A DNA stretch of 64,000 nt from Marisa cornuarietis (lineage: Eukaryota > Mollusca > Gastropoda > Architaenioglossa > Ampullariidae). The notes under the pieces are model-generated. The model saw only the letters and a list, made by a program, of their open reading frames with translations. It was not told where the DNA came from and made no database searches. Shown in pieces: positions 23,547 through 35,103 of this stretch. Positions within the stretch are counted from its first letter, which is position 1. The number at the start of each line of letters is the position of its first letter. The position numbers and the translations under genes are program-made. Location of the stretch: contig SMMW01000641.1 in the NCBI GenBank assembly GCA_004794655.1, positions 248,001-312,000 of the forward strand, read 5' to 3'.

Positions 23547-23793
23547 TTTTAATCGGGTTCCTGTGGGCGTCGCAGTTCCTGTCGGCTGTGATCGCCAGTG
23601 AGCGGTGTTTCTGTGTCGTCAGTCCCTTCCACGCCAAGAGGCTGCTCAAGACCTCCACCATGGCCGCCATCATCGTCGTCTGCTCCTTCTCACTCATCGG
23701 AGGGTTTTGTGCTGTTGTGGGTGGAAGGTTCACCACTGCCACTTCTTTTGACACCATCACCAACACCACGAAGACATTTTTCTACGTCACTCA
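23547..23793 (+). CDS. GPCR subfamily 1, copy B, exon 2 (TM3-TM4)
   Basis: Acceptor ttcag at 23542-23546 and donor GTAAGT at 23794. The junction with exon 1 reads NFV-VLIGFLWASQFLS across a split codon, which fixes the splice sites. The exon covers residues about 84-166: TM3 ending in SERC (101-104, the DRY position), loop 2 (VVSPFHAKRLLK) and TM4 (about 121-142). A conserved Asn-Thr-Thr sequon lies in the second extracellular loop (about 156-158). It is nearly identical to 137-383. Confidence 0.9.
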
Positions 23794-23804
23794 GTAAGTC
23801 ACTC

Positions 23805-23809
<5 letters not shown>

Positions 23810-23842
<33 letters not shown>

Positions 23843-25148
23843 AGATTTGTATAGCGCATATTCACACTCATAGAGAGCATGCTCTTAGCGCTTAAAATGG
23901 GGAAGAGACGTGGACTAAGTAGATACAGAACAAAGGGGACGAAAGAAAACGACAGTACTGACGACGAAACAGATAACAAAATGCATCAAGTAACAGGAAC
24001 AGAGAAAATAGTGATGGGTAAAGTAGCAAGAGGGAAGGGGGAAGGTAAGGACTAGCATTGTGGACTGTGTTAGGAGTGATGCTCAAGGAAGAGGTGCGTT
24101 TTCAGTGCAGATTTGAAAGATTCAGTTGTAGGAAGGTGGCGGATATGGAAAGGAAGAGAGTTCCATTGTTTTGCAGCACAGTAGCCAAAAGTCCTGTGAC
24201 CATATGTTGTTGTTCTGGTGACAGGAACAGTTAGGGTACGGTTGTCAGACGAAGAGCGGAGTTGTCTGGCCGGAGAGTAAGGGATGAGAAGTTCAGAGAA
24301 ATAGTCAGGACAGGAGCCTGCAAAGACATTAAAACACAGCACAGACAGTTTGTACTGAATGCGAGAACGGACGGGTAGCCAGTGTAGAAAACGAAGGAGA
24401 GGAGTGACATGGTCCCGTTTCCTTGCTCTAAGCACCAGACGCGCAGCGGAGTTCTGTACTCTCTGGAGTCTCTGAATGAGGGATGAGGGGCAGCCTGCCA
24501 GCAAGGAGTTGCAGTAGTCAAGTCGTGAAAGAACAAACGCACAGACAAGAGTGTTGGTGGCACGTGTAGAGAGAAAATGACGGATGGTACTGATCTTACG
24601 GAGCTCATAGTAGGCAGACTGACAGACAGCTGTAACATGTTTATCAGGGGTCATGTCATCAGTGACAATAAATCCCAGATTCCTAACGGATGACGTGAAG
24701 GTGATGTTGCTGTCGCCCACCTTGATGTGATTGGGCAGACTGACGAGTGAAGGTTGATGTCTTCTTCTATGGCACAAGAGGGCTTCTGTTTTATCATCAT
24801 TTAGTTTAAGCTTGTTTTTTACCATCCAGCCCTTGACATCGTTGATACAAGCTTCTAGAGAGCTAATAGCAGAGTGAGACTCAGCCAGTGGAGTGGAACA
24901 GTAAAGCTGCGTGTCATCAGCATAGGATTGATGAGACACCTGGTGAGACCGGATGCATGATGAAAGTGGTTTAGTATACAGGATGAACAGGACTGGGCCA
25001 AGTACTGAGCCTTGGGGAACACCACAGAGAAGTGAAGCAGGGCGAGATGTCTGACCGTCAACTACCACAGTCTGGGTCCTATCAGTGAGATAGGAGTTGA
25101 ACCATGAGAGAGCAGGTCCAGAAATCCCGTAGAGGGTGTGGAGTCTGT
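23810..25148 (-). mobile_element. 5'-truncated L2/CR1-like LINE in GPCR intron 2
   Basis: Inserted in antisense orientation to the receptor. An uninterrupted - strand frame encodes the C-terminal half of ORF2: LHTLYGISGPALSWFNSYL, then GVPQGSVLGPVLFILYTK, then YADDTQLY (the catalytic YADD) and a long C-terminal domain ending EHHS. The element is 5'-truncated at LHTLYG. It ends at the left in (TAA)n, the usual CR1/L2-type 3' microsatellite. The empty site in copy A shows the target as cactcggta/cttgatg, duplicated here as tcggta on both sides. The open frame suggests a recent insertion. The first 20-odd codons of the annotated frame (MKRLTSGSG) come from a non-LINE filler. Confidence 0.9.
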
Positions 25149-25233
25149 GACGCCGCCTCCTCCAGGGTGCGGATGGTCTCCAAGGATGCGGCCCTGACCC
25201 GGATGTTAATCGCTTCATCAGTTCTCTTCATCG
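25149..25233 (+). other. 85-bp copy of receptor exon 3 at the LINE 5' junction
   Basis: Matches 26073-26157 (and the same part of copy A, from about 1312) with one mismatch (ggatgc for ggaggc). It lies between the truncated LINE 5' end and the target duplication, inside intron 2. It encodes part of loop 3 and TM6 in the exon but is not flanked by splice sites here. Confidence 0.9.
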
Positions 25234-25897
25234 GTACTTGATGCTTCGTGAGACCCACGGTCTTACAATGCAGGACATACAAGACATTCATACAGGACAG
25301 AAACTACATTCATCACATACATACAGGACATACAGGACATACATACAGGACATACAGGACATTCATACCGGACACAAAGGACATTCATAACATACATGCA
25401 GGATATACAGGATATACGTACGTACGTGACATAGAGGACATTCAGTGCAATGTGTGTGGCGCTTGTAGTCTGGTGAAATATACACGTCAGACTGGCAGCA
25501 CAATAATTATTCAAAGAAAATAATGGTGGATGCACCTAGCTGCCCTGCCACGGACAGTGAGTGTAGGACTGTGTTTTATATGCATTCTTTAATAAAATAC
25601 TCTCTTGCTTGTATTAGTGAACTGTCATAAGTTATACACTGTTATCACTACTATTATTTTACTGTCACAGGTGTTACTTTGTTGTCACTAGTATTATTTT
25701 ACTGTGTTTTAATGTAATTAATGTTGTCTTTAATTAGCTTTACTGTCAATAACATTAATTTGTACTCACTAATATAATTTTGCTTTCATTATCGTTGTTT
25801 TGTTTTTAACAAGACCTACAAGAAACCTGCCACCATCTTGACCGTCTCTAGGTACTTGGCCTGTTAGCCTGTATATGTGGTCCACTTTCTGTTGCAG
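25234..25897 (+). other. Rest of GPCR copy B intron 2
   Basis: Contains loose acaggacata-type repeats (25260-25445) matching the tandem region of intron 2 in copy A. The gttgcag acceptor is at 25891-25897. No other gene. Confidence 0.7.
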
Positions 25898-26444
25898 ATA
25901 TTATCTCGACAATCAAACAGTGATAGACATTTTCGACATCTTTGTGTACGCCACTTTCCTGCCGACAATTTTTCTCGTCGTTATTGTCATCACGACTATT
26001 ATCACCGACATGAAACTTCGTTCAGCCTTAGCTTGGCGAAGCTCCTTAACGACGGTGGAAGGTGGTAGACAGGACGCCGCCTCCTCCAGGGTGCGGATGG
26101 TCTCCAAGGAGGCGGCCCTGACCCGGATGTTAATCGCTTCATCAGTTCTCTTCATCGTGTGCGCCATCCCATGCTGTGCCGGACAGGTCGCCTACTTTGC
26201 TGTGCCGGACCTCAGCCTCACGGGCAAGTACTACACCTTCTACCAACTCACCTGGGATTTGATTGGAATGTTTAGGACGATAAACTCGTCATTCAACTTC
26301 CTCATCTACTGTATCATGAGTTCAAAGTTCAGAGAGAGCTTGGCTAGTATGATGTGTATTTTTACCCTACAAGATATCAACGTTAACTTCATTGGGAGCA
26401 AAAATGCAGTTTTTATACCGCGCCCAAAAGTAATCTCGAAATAA
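25898..26444 (+). CDS. GPCR subfamily 1, copy B, exon 3 (TM5-TM7 and tail)
   Basis: Terminal exon, residues about 166-347 of the model. TM5 spans about 175-200. The basic third loop (RSALAWRSSLTTVEGGRQ) is followed by TM6 at about 240-260 with the helix proline at 257. The extracellular loop VPDLSLTGKYY precedes TM7 at about 285-305, where NFLIY (299-303) stands for NPxxY. The tail MMCIFTLQDINVNFIGSKNA then VFIPRPKVISK ends at TAA 26442-26444. The tail differs from copy A although both flanks are nearly identical. Confidence 0.9.
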
Positions 26445-26932
26445 CTTCTTTATAGTAGATTTGTGTTTACTTGCCCGAATTCGATTTTTTAAATAATATT
26501 TTTTAATTCAGTGCTTCTTTCCATTCTTTTTTCATGGTCTTAATTAGTTAGTTATCTTTAGAGATCAGGTATTATTAAATGTACGGCGAGCAATCTGTCC
26601 TGTCTGGATAAAGATTATTGTTGCTGCCGTTATGCCGAATGATTGACCACAATCAAACATCGAAGATAAAGAAAAGTAGGAGCCTTCGTGTCTGGTAACA
26701 GGTCTCCACGCGAATTTTAATGTAATTTGATTTCGTTGATAACTGATTATAAACAAGTTACAGCTATCTGTCAGTCTGTTTATTATAATAGACAAGTTAC
26801 AACTGTCTTTCAGTCTGCCTGTTGTTTCGCTGTGTTCTTCGGTAATACGCCTTCATTATGATTATTTTATTGCGTAGCCACTGCAAGCTTTACAGGAAGC
26901 CAAACAGAATCAATTGATATAAAGTACTTACA

Positions 26933-26969
<37 letters not shown>

Positions 26970-29010
26970 CACGCAAGTGACAAAATGAGTAAATGAATGT
27001 TTAAGAGTGTGTGCAGTAGGTATGTGGGTAGAGTCAGGTATGTATGTTAGCTAGGAATAGGAATAGGATAGCGGTGACAAACAGAAGAGACTGTCTGCAG
27101 TTTGCTTGTGAATCTGTGATTACAGTTTCTGGATGTACACACGCATACACTACGCTACTAATTGGTATAACTAGGAAAACCTGTCAACTTTGTGTCATCT
27201 GCGTTAAGTCCATTTTTTGCTGAACCACAAAGCATTTATTGTATAAGGAGGGAAGTGTTTGCATGACCTCCGAAACTTATGTCCATTTCTTGAAGGCAAG
27301 TATTTATTATGACACGAGTGTAATTCCAGTACCGAACAAAACGCAGTCGTCTTTTAAATATTGTATGGAACAGACCTCATTACGTCTCGGTTCATTTTAA
27401 TAAACAACTTGAGAGTTTATTGTTACATAGATACATGTATATAAAGATACATGTATATAAAGAGAAGGAGAGTGTGTTTTTAAAGTCGAACGTTTCACTT
27501 CTCGGTATTTCTAGCTCTCAGATTTGAAATGACAATGGTCAATAATAATATAAATAATAATACATGAATGGTTTGTATCAACCAATTTATTGTCTTACAT
27601 AATGTCAGTGCACCGAACTTGACTCTTCATTGACACAGTTATTGTGATCAATAACAACAGTTTGCTATGATCCGTCCAACGTTTCCCCCAAAACTGTAAT
27701 GCTTCCTGTGATATCTTCATAGTCATTTCTGGAATGTTTAGCTTCATAGTCATTCGTGGCCTGTTTCCTGTGATTGGGGATGAAACTAAAGTGTCTCTTA
27801 AGCAAGGCTGACTTCTATAGAAGAATTACTAGCGTCACATTTTATTCATTAGTTTGTAGCTAAGTGGTGCTCACCTCGATTTTTAAGAAATACACAATTT
27901 CTCATTCTCTGTACGAGATCACCATGTCATTTGACAGTTGTTCTCTGTTAATTTAGAAAGAAAGGTAAGGTTAATGCTAATATCTAAAATATACTTTACA
28001 ATCTATCACAAAACCCTTTCTATGTGATTATCAAAAGTTGATCAGACGAACGTCTAGAATGATGCCAGCAGAATAAGAGAAGTATAAACTCTGCCCTTCT
28101 CATATTTTTTTGTACGAACTAAGATCAGACCTTACTGTTCAGTTGCTATGACACACACAATTATTTGTCAGTTCTAACGTGTGACGGTTAAAGCTTTAAA
28201 CAGTAGCAGCAGAAGAAGACAGACTTTCTATGGCAATGATGCCGCATGCATTAAATCCTTGTCGTCAATTGAAGGGTCTTTTACTTGTTGGACAAACAAT
28301 GGCACGTATCGCTACTGTTCTTTGTAATACGAAAGTTTCTTGGCACTTAATGCTTTGTACTGGGAGTACATTTTTGTAATAATTTCTATTATAAAAGTGT
28401 TACCATGTTTACTTTTTCACTTGCCATCATGGACCACTCTTTGTATTAAATCAACGTTCTATGCCTGTATAAAGTCAGCAGAAAATAGAATTTATTTTCA
28501 TTTTTCTCTCCGCATTACCTGGCGGCAGAGAGGGCTTATGTGGGCTCCAAACACTTATTTTCCTGAATAAATTACAAAATCATAGAAAGGCATTACATTC
28601 AATTTATATCTGTATACCAGCAAGGGTACAAAGTGTTGCCCAAGTGATGCCCGTTGATCAGATCACAGGATAGTGGTGCGGGGGTGACGGTGGGTAGGGG
28701 GCACTACTTTTCTCGCAAAGGGGAGACAATTGCGGTGCCGTGTCTCTCTCTCTTTTTTCTCTCTCTCTCACTCTCTGTTTTTTAGTATTCTTCTGTTCTC
28801 CTGAAAGGATATCTAAGTGCCGAGTAACATCTTATGGCGGGTAATAATAAAGAATAAAATAAAAACGCTCCAGATTAACATACACGAGCGACACATAGTC
28901 TTTGACCTTTCTGTAAACGAAAGGAGTATTAATTCAAAATTTATAAAATTTAGTGAGGATCCGAAAAACAGTGTCTACTTGTATAGGATACACTCACACT
29001 CACTCATTCA

Positions 29011-29062
<52 letters not shown>

Positions 29063-29213
29063 AAAACACACACACACACACCAAAACACACACACACACA
29101 CACACACGATACATGTAATCAAGTAAAACTAATCGAAAAATTAGGACGATAATTGTTACTCTTTGTATCAATATAATTTTCTAAATAATAATAACAATAA
29201 CAACAACAACAAA

Positions 29214-29250
<37 letters not shown>

Positions 29251-29600
29251 TCGAAAATGATTAAATATGTTAGTCACAATGAATTATTCAACACAGAGTG
29301 ATAGAACAGACGAAATACAAGAGGCGGAAGCATATTTTACTGAGCAGTCAGTTCTAGCAGCTCACATGAATAAATGCAAGCATCACTTAATTTCAGTACC
29401 TTGTAACTGGTTTTGAAAGTTTAATTATTCATTAGTTTTCTCACCTGCACGTAACCTTTTCTACAGGCAACGCTCACCTCTATACCCATACTCCCCGCTG
29501 TAGTGATGGACAAGTAAAGGTATTTGGTAAACACTAGACGAACATCAGCAGCGCCTGGTATCATTGACCATCAACATCTTCTACTGTAATCCGCCATTCT
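26445..29600. other. Non-coding part of duplication block B
   Basis: Matches 1671-6830 with indels. It includes two diverged units of the 39-bp minisatellite (26750-26816), (GT)n at 26934-26965, (CA)n at 29008-29107 and (AAT)n at 29213-29251. Short ORFs such as 28340-28570 are disrupted in the duplicate, so no gene is called. Confidence 0.7.
29008..29107. repeat. (CA)n microsatellite
   Basis: About 45 CA units with two caaaa interruptions. The His-Thr ORF through it is an artefact. Confidence 0.95.
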
Positions 29601-30519
29601 CTAGACAACAATGTTGCATGTTGTAATAATAATAATGTAAACATAATACGCTGCATCACGACGAAAACAGATGGCACTCTCTGCGCAGACCAATAATGAT
29701 AAATGAAAGATAATAGACAGTGGACAGTGAGATACGTATAGACACACTGAACGACATGAAGATGTATTCAGTATACTCGTATGCAATGTCTTGAACTTCA
29801 AGTGTAGGCCAGTAAAAAGAAAGGTTCATCGGATTATTGAAGTTTTAGGGCAACACAGTTGAGAACAGAGCCCAGTCCTGGCACTGACAAAGCGAAGGCG
29901 ACAGCAGTCAGTGACACGCACGGATGCAGGATGACACGAAGACATCTGTCAGCAGACGACATCAAGAAGCGCATATATCCAGAATCTAATCCACAGAACA
30001 TGTAGTAACATTTGCGGTTCATAAATAAAAATGGAAAACGGTATGGTCCACAATGTCCACAATGTCCACAATGGTCCACAATGTCCACAATGCCAGAAAC
30101 AGTTAAAAGTGTCGGCGAGGGAGGCGTAGCGTCCTTTATAGTCACAAATCAAAGCAAGATGGCAGAACGAAGAACAGGAGACAGAAGCCGTTAGTGGAAG
30201 AAAATGTCTGTTACAAAGAAATGATGGAGAACAAGAACTGAAGAGCATTTTTTAACGAAGGTAAACGGCACAGCAAACATCACAGATAAGAAGAAGAAAC
30301 CAAAACTCGACGTACATCCAAGGACGAGACAAATTTGGCTTGTTTGTAAGATTGAGATTGCGACAGATGCCAAGATTCAAGGATATGTAGTAAACTAGGT
30401 ATTTCTAAAGGAAGCAGTGATATCTTTCTACACCTAGAGCCGAGAAACCTGCTGATAACAAATATTTGAGCCCACATCTACAAACTATAGTCTAATAGCG
30501 TTGTTTTCTTGAATTAGTC
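29601..30519. other. Downstream flank of the 30.5 kb receptor locus
   Basis: No supported gene. A short tandem of tccacaatg units lies at 30047-30092. Confidence 0.5.
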
Positions 30520-31598
30520 CTAACAAGACATCAGTCTTTGAAGAGTTTGTTTATATTTTGTTCCCATGCTAATGTATACAAAGAAATTGACAACAGAGTT
30601 AAAAGCCAAGAGTCCGTTCAGTAAGGTTTCCATGACTATCACCAGATTACACAGCCGTCGCCAGGGGCGATAATCCGGTACTAGAAGTCGAGTCATTGAC
30701 GTCAAGACACGTGGACTGACGCATGCGATGTAGATACCGGAAATGACGATGAGCATCCGGGTCAAAGCGACCTCTTTCCCGCTCAGTTTGGAAGCACGTG
30801 AAGACTTCTTCCTCCAGTTCATGGCAGAACTCAGTTTGACTGTTGTGATGACTGTGGTCACGGCCGTTACAGAGAGAGACAGAAAAGGTACAATAGAGTT
30901 CATGACCACGGTGTCCAGGATGTCAAGGAAGGTCTTGTTCTTCATGTAGAAGGTGGAGGGGATGACGAGCCACGTCGGCTGTACCTGAGAGTCGGAATAA
31001 TAGACACATGCTGTGTCGTAACTAAATAGTATAGTCTCATTGCTACACACGAGGGCGAGACTCACGACCCCAAATATGACCCCAAACACTCGCCTGGACA
31101 CCAGGCCCTGCACCTGCAGAGGGAGGGCGATGTGCACACATCTGTCTACTGAGATGAGCATGGACACAAGGTTGGCGATGACACCGAAAGCATCAGGGAT
31201 GCCTGACAGGCGGAAGCGAACCAACGCAAACCCCACTTGTCTCCTCACCTCTGTTCCGATCATTTTCTCCAGGGTGTACTTAAAGTATCGGCCATAAAGT
31301 GTTGTTATAAAGAGGAGATCTAGCAGGGACAATATAAACAACAGGCCATTGACACGATCGTGTAAACCTTGTCGATAAAAGACGACGCAGTTGAGGACAT
31401 TGGTGATAATGCCAGTGACAACAGTGGGAGAATCACCACGTAGGTGATACTTGCAACCGTCTCTCGCGTTGATTCACTGATTAAGTCCCCTGGACTGACG
31501 CAGGGAATGAACTCGGGCAGCGGCAGCCTCAAACAGTTGTCGGACCTGAAGGTTATCAACGAGGTATTATCTTGCGAGTAGTCTGTGGTCGATGTCAT
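30520..31598 (-). pseudogene. GPCR subfamily 2, frameshifted near TM1
   Basis: Single-exon receptor, starting at ATG 31598 (MTSTTDYSQDNTSL). The N-terminus carries the subfamily motif DNCLRLPLPEFIPC. The frame breaks inside TM1 after VVILPLL. Compared with the 51.1 kb paralogue (gtgacaaacaacag), this copy reads gtgacaacag, an apparent 4-nt deletion at about 31418-31422. The remainder is open to the TGA at 30520 with all of TM2-TM7, DRC (ISVDRCVHIALPL), the FLDILDTVV loop, and NFFVY in TM7. Translation from an internal Met would lack TM1. Otherwise it would encode about 360 residues, so the lesion is young, or possibly an assembly error. Confidence 0.85.
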
Positions 31599-31612
31599 GG
31601 TAGCTTCTTGTA

Positions 31613-31634
31613 CTTTAGGAGCAGAAGAGGGAGC
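31613..31634 (-). other. Likely 5'UTR intron acceptor of the 30.5 kb locus
   Basis: On the - strand a pyrimidine tract (ctccctcttctgctcctaaag) ends in AG 15 nt before the ATG. Acceptor-like signals at the same relative place occur at all five subfamily-2 loci. Confidence 0.5.
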
Positions 31635-33720
31635 AGGTCAAATTTATATATTTATTAGAACGATGCTCACAGAAAGAAACTTCATGCTTGTGATTCGCGA
31701 TCAGTTAACGTGAACACGTGAGATGAGTCCTTTGTCACGTGATGACAGAACTCCAGCCACGATCTTTGTCACTTGATAACAATGTCCTAGTAAATACTTT
31801 TGTCTGAAGGCTTTCACAAGTAAGTGTCAAAATAAGAATAAACCGAAAGTTTGAAACTTGATGCCACCTTTAATACGAAGCTACTACTTTGTATGAACGA
31901 CTGACACGTAAACAACGGAATACAATGAGTGATAAACCTGACTGGAGAGACTAACCACATCATAGTAGCACTGGGTGATAGCCAGGACAGGGAAAACTAG
32001 CAACACTATATCAGCACTGGATGATGGCCAGGACATGGAAGAATAGCCGCATAATGAAAACACTGGGTGATGGCCATGAGAAGCTAACAGTTGTTCTCTC
32101 CGAGCCAGGAAACACCATGAAACAAGGCGACAGTAGAATATTAGTAGAAACACAGAAGTAGAGAAGGCGGTATTTATGTAGTTATCCCCATCAGTCCTCC
32201 ATATTCAACTCCGCATGGCAATATCATAAAATTAAAAAAGACTAATGAGGAACTATATTTCAGGAAACACCACCCTTACTTCGATAAAACTCTAATAACC
32301 AAAATTATTATTTATTATTTTTTTTCTGCGTATCAACGATAGATGGGGAATCCCATTAGGTACATTTAGGTTCATCGTAGCTTTTTGTGTGCTGTTATTG
32401 TAGTCATGGTGCCGCCATTTCTATATTAAAACATTCACTTTACAAATATTAATTGGGAAGGCACACCATATTATTATCTCATAGCTTCACGTAAAAAATA
32501 CATGTACAAAGGTTGACAGTGTGTGCAAGAATCTATTGATCAGCTTCTCACTGTCTCAATTTAAACTTAATTTTATGAATGCTCGGAAATGACAGATTTC
32601 TGTTATGTCTAAAAGACTTTTCTACAATGAGATTTCTCCTCACATTGCGTCTCAATCTTTAGTCTTCACAGGATACCATTGTCGTCTGTAGGACCAGCAC
32701 TCGATGGTGAAGATGGATGCTGGAGGCAAGAACAGATCACTTGAGTGTCCTCCTCAACTGTCGTGGCCTTCTGTGTGACAAATAGTAAGTGAACAGAAGG
32801 GAGCTCAATAAAAAGCAGGAAGCAGACGACATGTTTGTGACCAGGAGCTGATGTTAAGGGGACAGACCCTCCATGTCTTCGTGAAGTCACAACTAGTCCC
32901 GCCTTTCACAAGAACTAATCTCAGGAACGACTTGTATTTGTACACTAATGATCAGAAACTATGCAACGTGTTCTTACTTGTTTTCTAACACACACATGCA
33001 CATATATATATATATATGCTTTTGCTATTTTTGCTGTTGCTGCTATCATAGTCATCGTAATCACCGAATACACGTTTTAAAAAATGAAATGGCAATCAAA
33101 CTAGAGATGCCGTATCTACTTCAAAGATTACTAATGGTATCTGAACATGTAAAATATGGGAATTGTGTAGCTACTATATGTGCACACGTGAATATATATA
33201 TATATATATATATGTTTATGCGTTTGTACTTTCAGTTGCATGTTCCATCTTCCGTAAACAGATTCGGATGAAGGTCCCCAAGGTATTTTGGTAAAAAAAA
33301 GCATACCTGTAGGGATGTTGTATCTTCCTGCTCGATGTCTGTCTGTTTGTTAGTCTGTATCCTCGTCACCCTCCTACTGCCCAGCTTTGCTGTCACAACC
33401 GTCGTGTTTCATCGGAAATCGTCTGGATGCCCTGTAACACAGCGATGTGGGTGGGACTATTGTATCAGACAGGAAATGCAGGTAATTAGGAGGCAGGGGA
33501 GGGGATGCTGTAACTATGTAGTTGGTAACAATCAATGGTTTCATCATAACATGAAGTCATGTCACTGAAAAGCATTTGTTCACATTCTGGTATTACAGTT
33601 GATGACATATCTCTCTCATTATTATTATGGAGGTCAAAGTGTATTAACTGGACAAACAACAGACGTGGTGTCATAACTAATGTGTGCACGTGGGTTTTAT
33701 TTTCTATCGGGCTGTGAGAA
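31635..33720. other. Upstream flank of the 30.5 kb locus and intergenic DNA
   Basis: A candidate - strand TATA box (ctacataaatac) lies at 32170-32181. (AT)n runs lie at 33003-33017 and 33191-33213. A short hydrophobic ORF at 33335 is not called. Confidence 0.5.
32170..32181 (-). promoter_or_regulatory. Candidate TATA box, 30.5 kb locus
   Basis: ctacataaatac on the - strand, in the same context (gtctataaatac, next to a gaagcagagaag-like stretch) as the boxes at 40529 and 46723. It lies about 570 bp upstream of the ATG, consistent with an intervening 5'UTR intron. Confidence 0.4.
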
Positions 33721-33721
33721 T

Positions 33722-33925
33722 ATGCTGACCATGATAAACATTTTCAACATCTTTCTGTACGACACTTTACTCACAGTAATCTCGAAATAATTTCTTTATA
33801 GTAGAAAACAACCATAATATAGATGACCACTTGTGGCCAACCCATTACATGAGATTTCCAGTACAAAATCGTGTTACATTAATTAATTGTAATGCTTACT
33901 ATTTCTGATATTTTGCTTTTTATTA
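33722..33925 (+). pseudogene. GPCR subfamily 1 relic with internal deletion of exon 3
   Basis: The first ~50 bp (atgataaacattttcaacat, then ctttctgtacgacacttta) matches the start of exon 3 near 1162-1200. Then, without the ~450 bp between, agtaatctcgaaataattt matches the stop-codon region at 1652-1675. The 3' flank continues to match copy A to about 33920. TM5-TM7 are deleted. A LINE begins directly after it. Confidence 0.8.
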
Positions 33926-33936
33926 CCGAACGAAGT

Positions 33937-34739
33937 GTTGATGATGCTAGACTGTTCATCCTCCACACTTTACTCAAACACCTGGAAAATCCACAAGCCC
34001 ACGCACGACTGCTGTTTGCTGACTTCTCATCAGCCTTCAACACCATCCACCCACATATCCTAGCTACAAGACTCCTCGACGAGTTTTCCTTTGATCATCA
34101 GCTAGTGTCATGGATCATCCACTTTTTGGTTGACAGGCAGCAGCGAGTACTTGTCAATCACGGACCTTCATTACCGTGTTGTCAATGGTAATTATTGCAT
34201 CTCAGTCACAACGTGCACTGGCTCACCTCAAAGCTGTGTTTTATTCCCGCTTTTGTTTATTCTGTATTCCAACAGTTGTCACAGTAACCATGAGGGTCAA
34301 TATCTCGTCAAATTCTCTGATGACACGGCACTGCTCTCTCTCCTTAGTGAGCCAGTAGATACCCAGGTAGCTTTGGATGAATTTATTGCCTGGTGCGATG
34401 TCTTGTGGAAAGAATTTGTCCAGCTCCCATCGGTCCGCCGATTTTGTGTACCTGCATGTAGGGCTCACAGACTGCGGCTGTCATTCGTTGTTTCGGCCGT
34501 GCGTCTCTTGAATGGGGCTGTGCGAATGAATGAAACAAATGTGGAAGTCTGTTTGGTGCATACAAATTTGTAAAAAAATATTTTATCGAGCGGCCACTGA
34601 ATTGCCCTCCGGGACAAATAAAGTATTATCTTATCTTGAGCCCTGTGTGAGCTACTGGAGGGTCCTGTGACTTTCATGAGTGCTGTGTAAGTTACTTGAT
34701 AAGAACAGTGGAAAGGGAGATGAAAGGAAAGGGCTGGAC

Positions 34740-34834
<95 letters not shown>

Positions 34835-35103
34835 AGTCTGTGGGTTACTTGAGTTATTTGTGTGCCTAACGAACTGTGCGCAGAAAAGTGTGTAAACAGA
34901 CTGAGTACAGACTTGTCTTCAACATCTCACGCGAGGCTTGAAGACCTCGGGGGCCATTATCCAGCTCCATCTGCCAGTACTGTGCCGCAGTGTGTGCGGG
35001 AGATTTTTATTATTTTCTTTTACTTGCGCTTGGGATGGTCCTTTGTGTTCCTTTTGTGTGTGAATCTGTATTTATATTTTTTATTTTTTCTGTTTAATTA
35101 TAT
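33937..35103 (+). mobile_element. Rex1/CR1-like LINE copy, 5'-truncated and internally deleted
   Basis: Starts within RT (DARLFILHTLLKHLENPQAH) and includes LLFADFSSAFNTIHPHIL, a frameshift after GPSLPCCQW, then YLVKFSDDTALLSLL. It jumps from IAWCDV to the same 3' segment (LWKEFVQLPSVRRFCVPA) as the 16.6 kb copy, so both carry the same kind of C-terminal RT deletion. The 3'UTR (ctccgggacaaataaagta) and about 450 bp beyond it are shared with 16811-17285. An (ATTG)n tract is inserted at 34741-34834. Confidence 0.85.
34741..34834. repeat. (ATTG)n microsatellite
   Basis: About 23 perfect tetranucleotide units inside the LINE 3' tail. Absent from the 16.9 kb copy. Confidence 0.95.

Noticed and set aside
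28340..28570. ORF in block B
   Set aside because: The colinear block A sequence (5690-6010) has different frame and stops.
33335..33568. ORF with one hydrophobic stretch ending VVFHRK, reminiscent of receptor TM1
   Set aside because: No further helices or splice signals fit. The resemblance is one helix long and could be chance, though the nearby relic at 33.7 kb makes it mildly suspicious.
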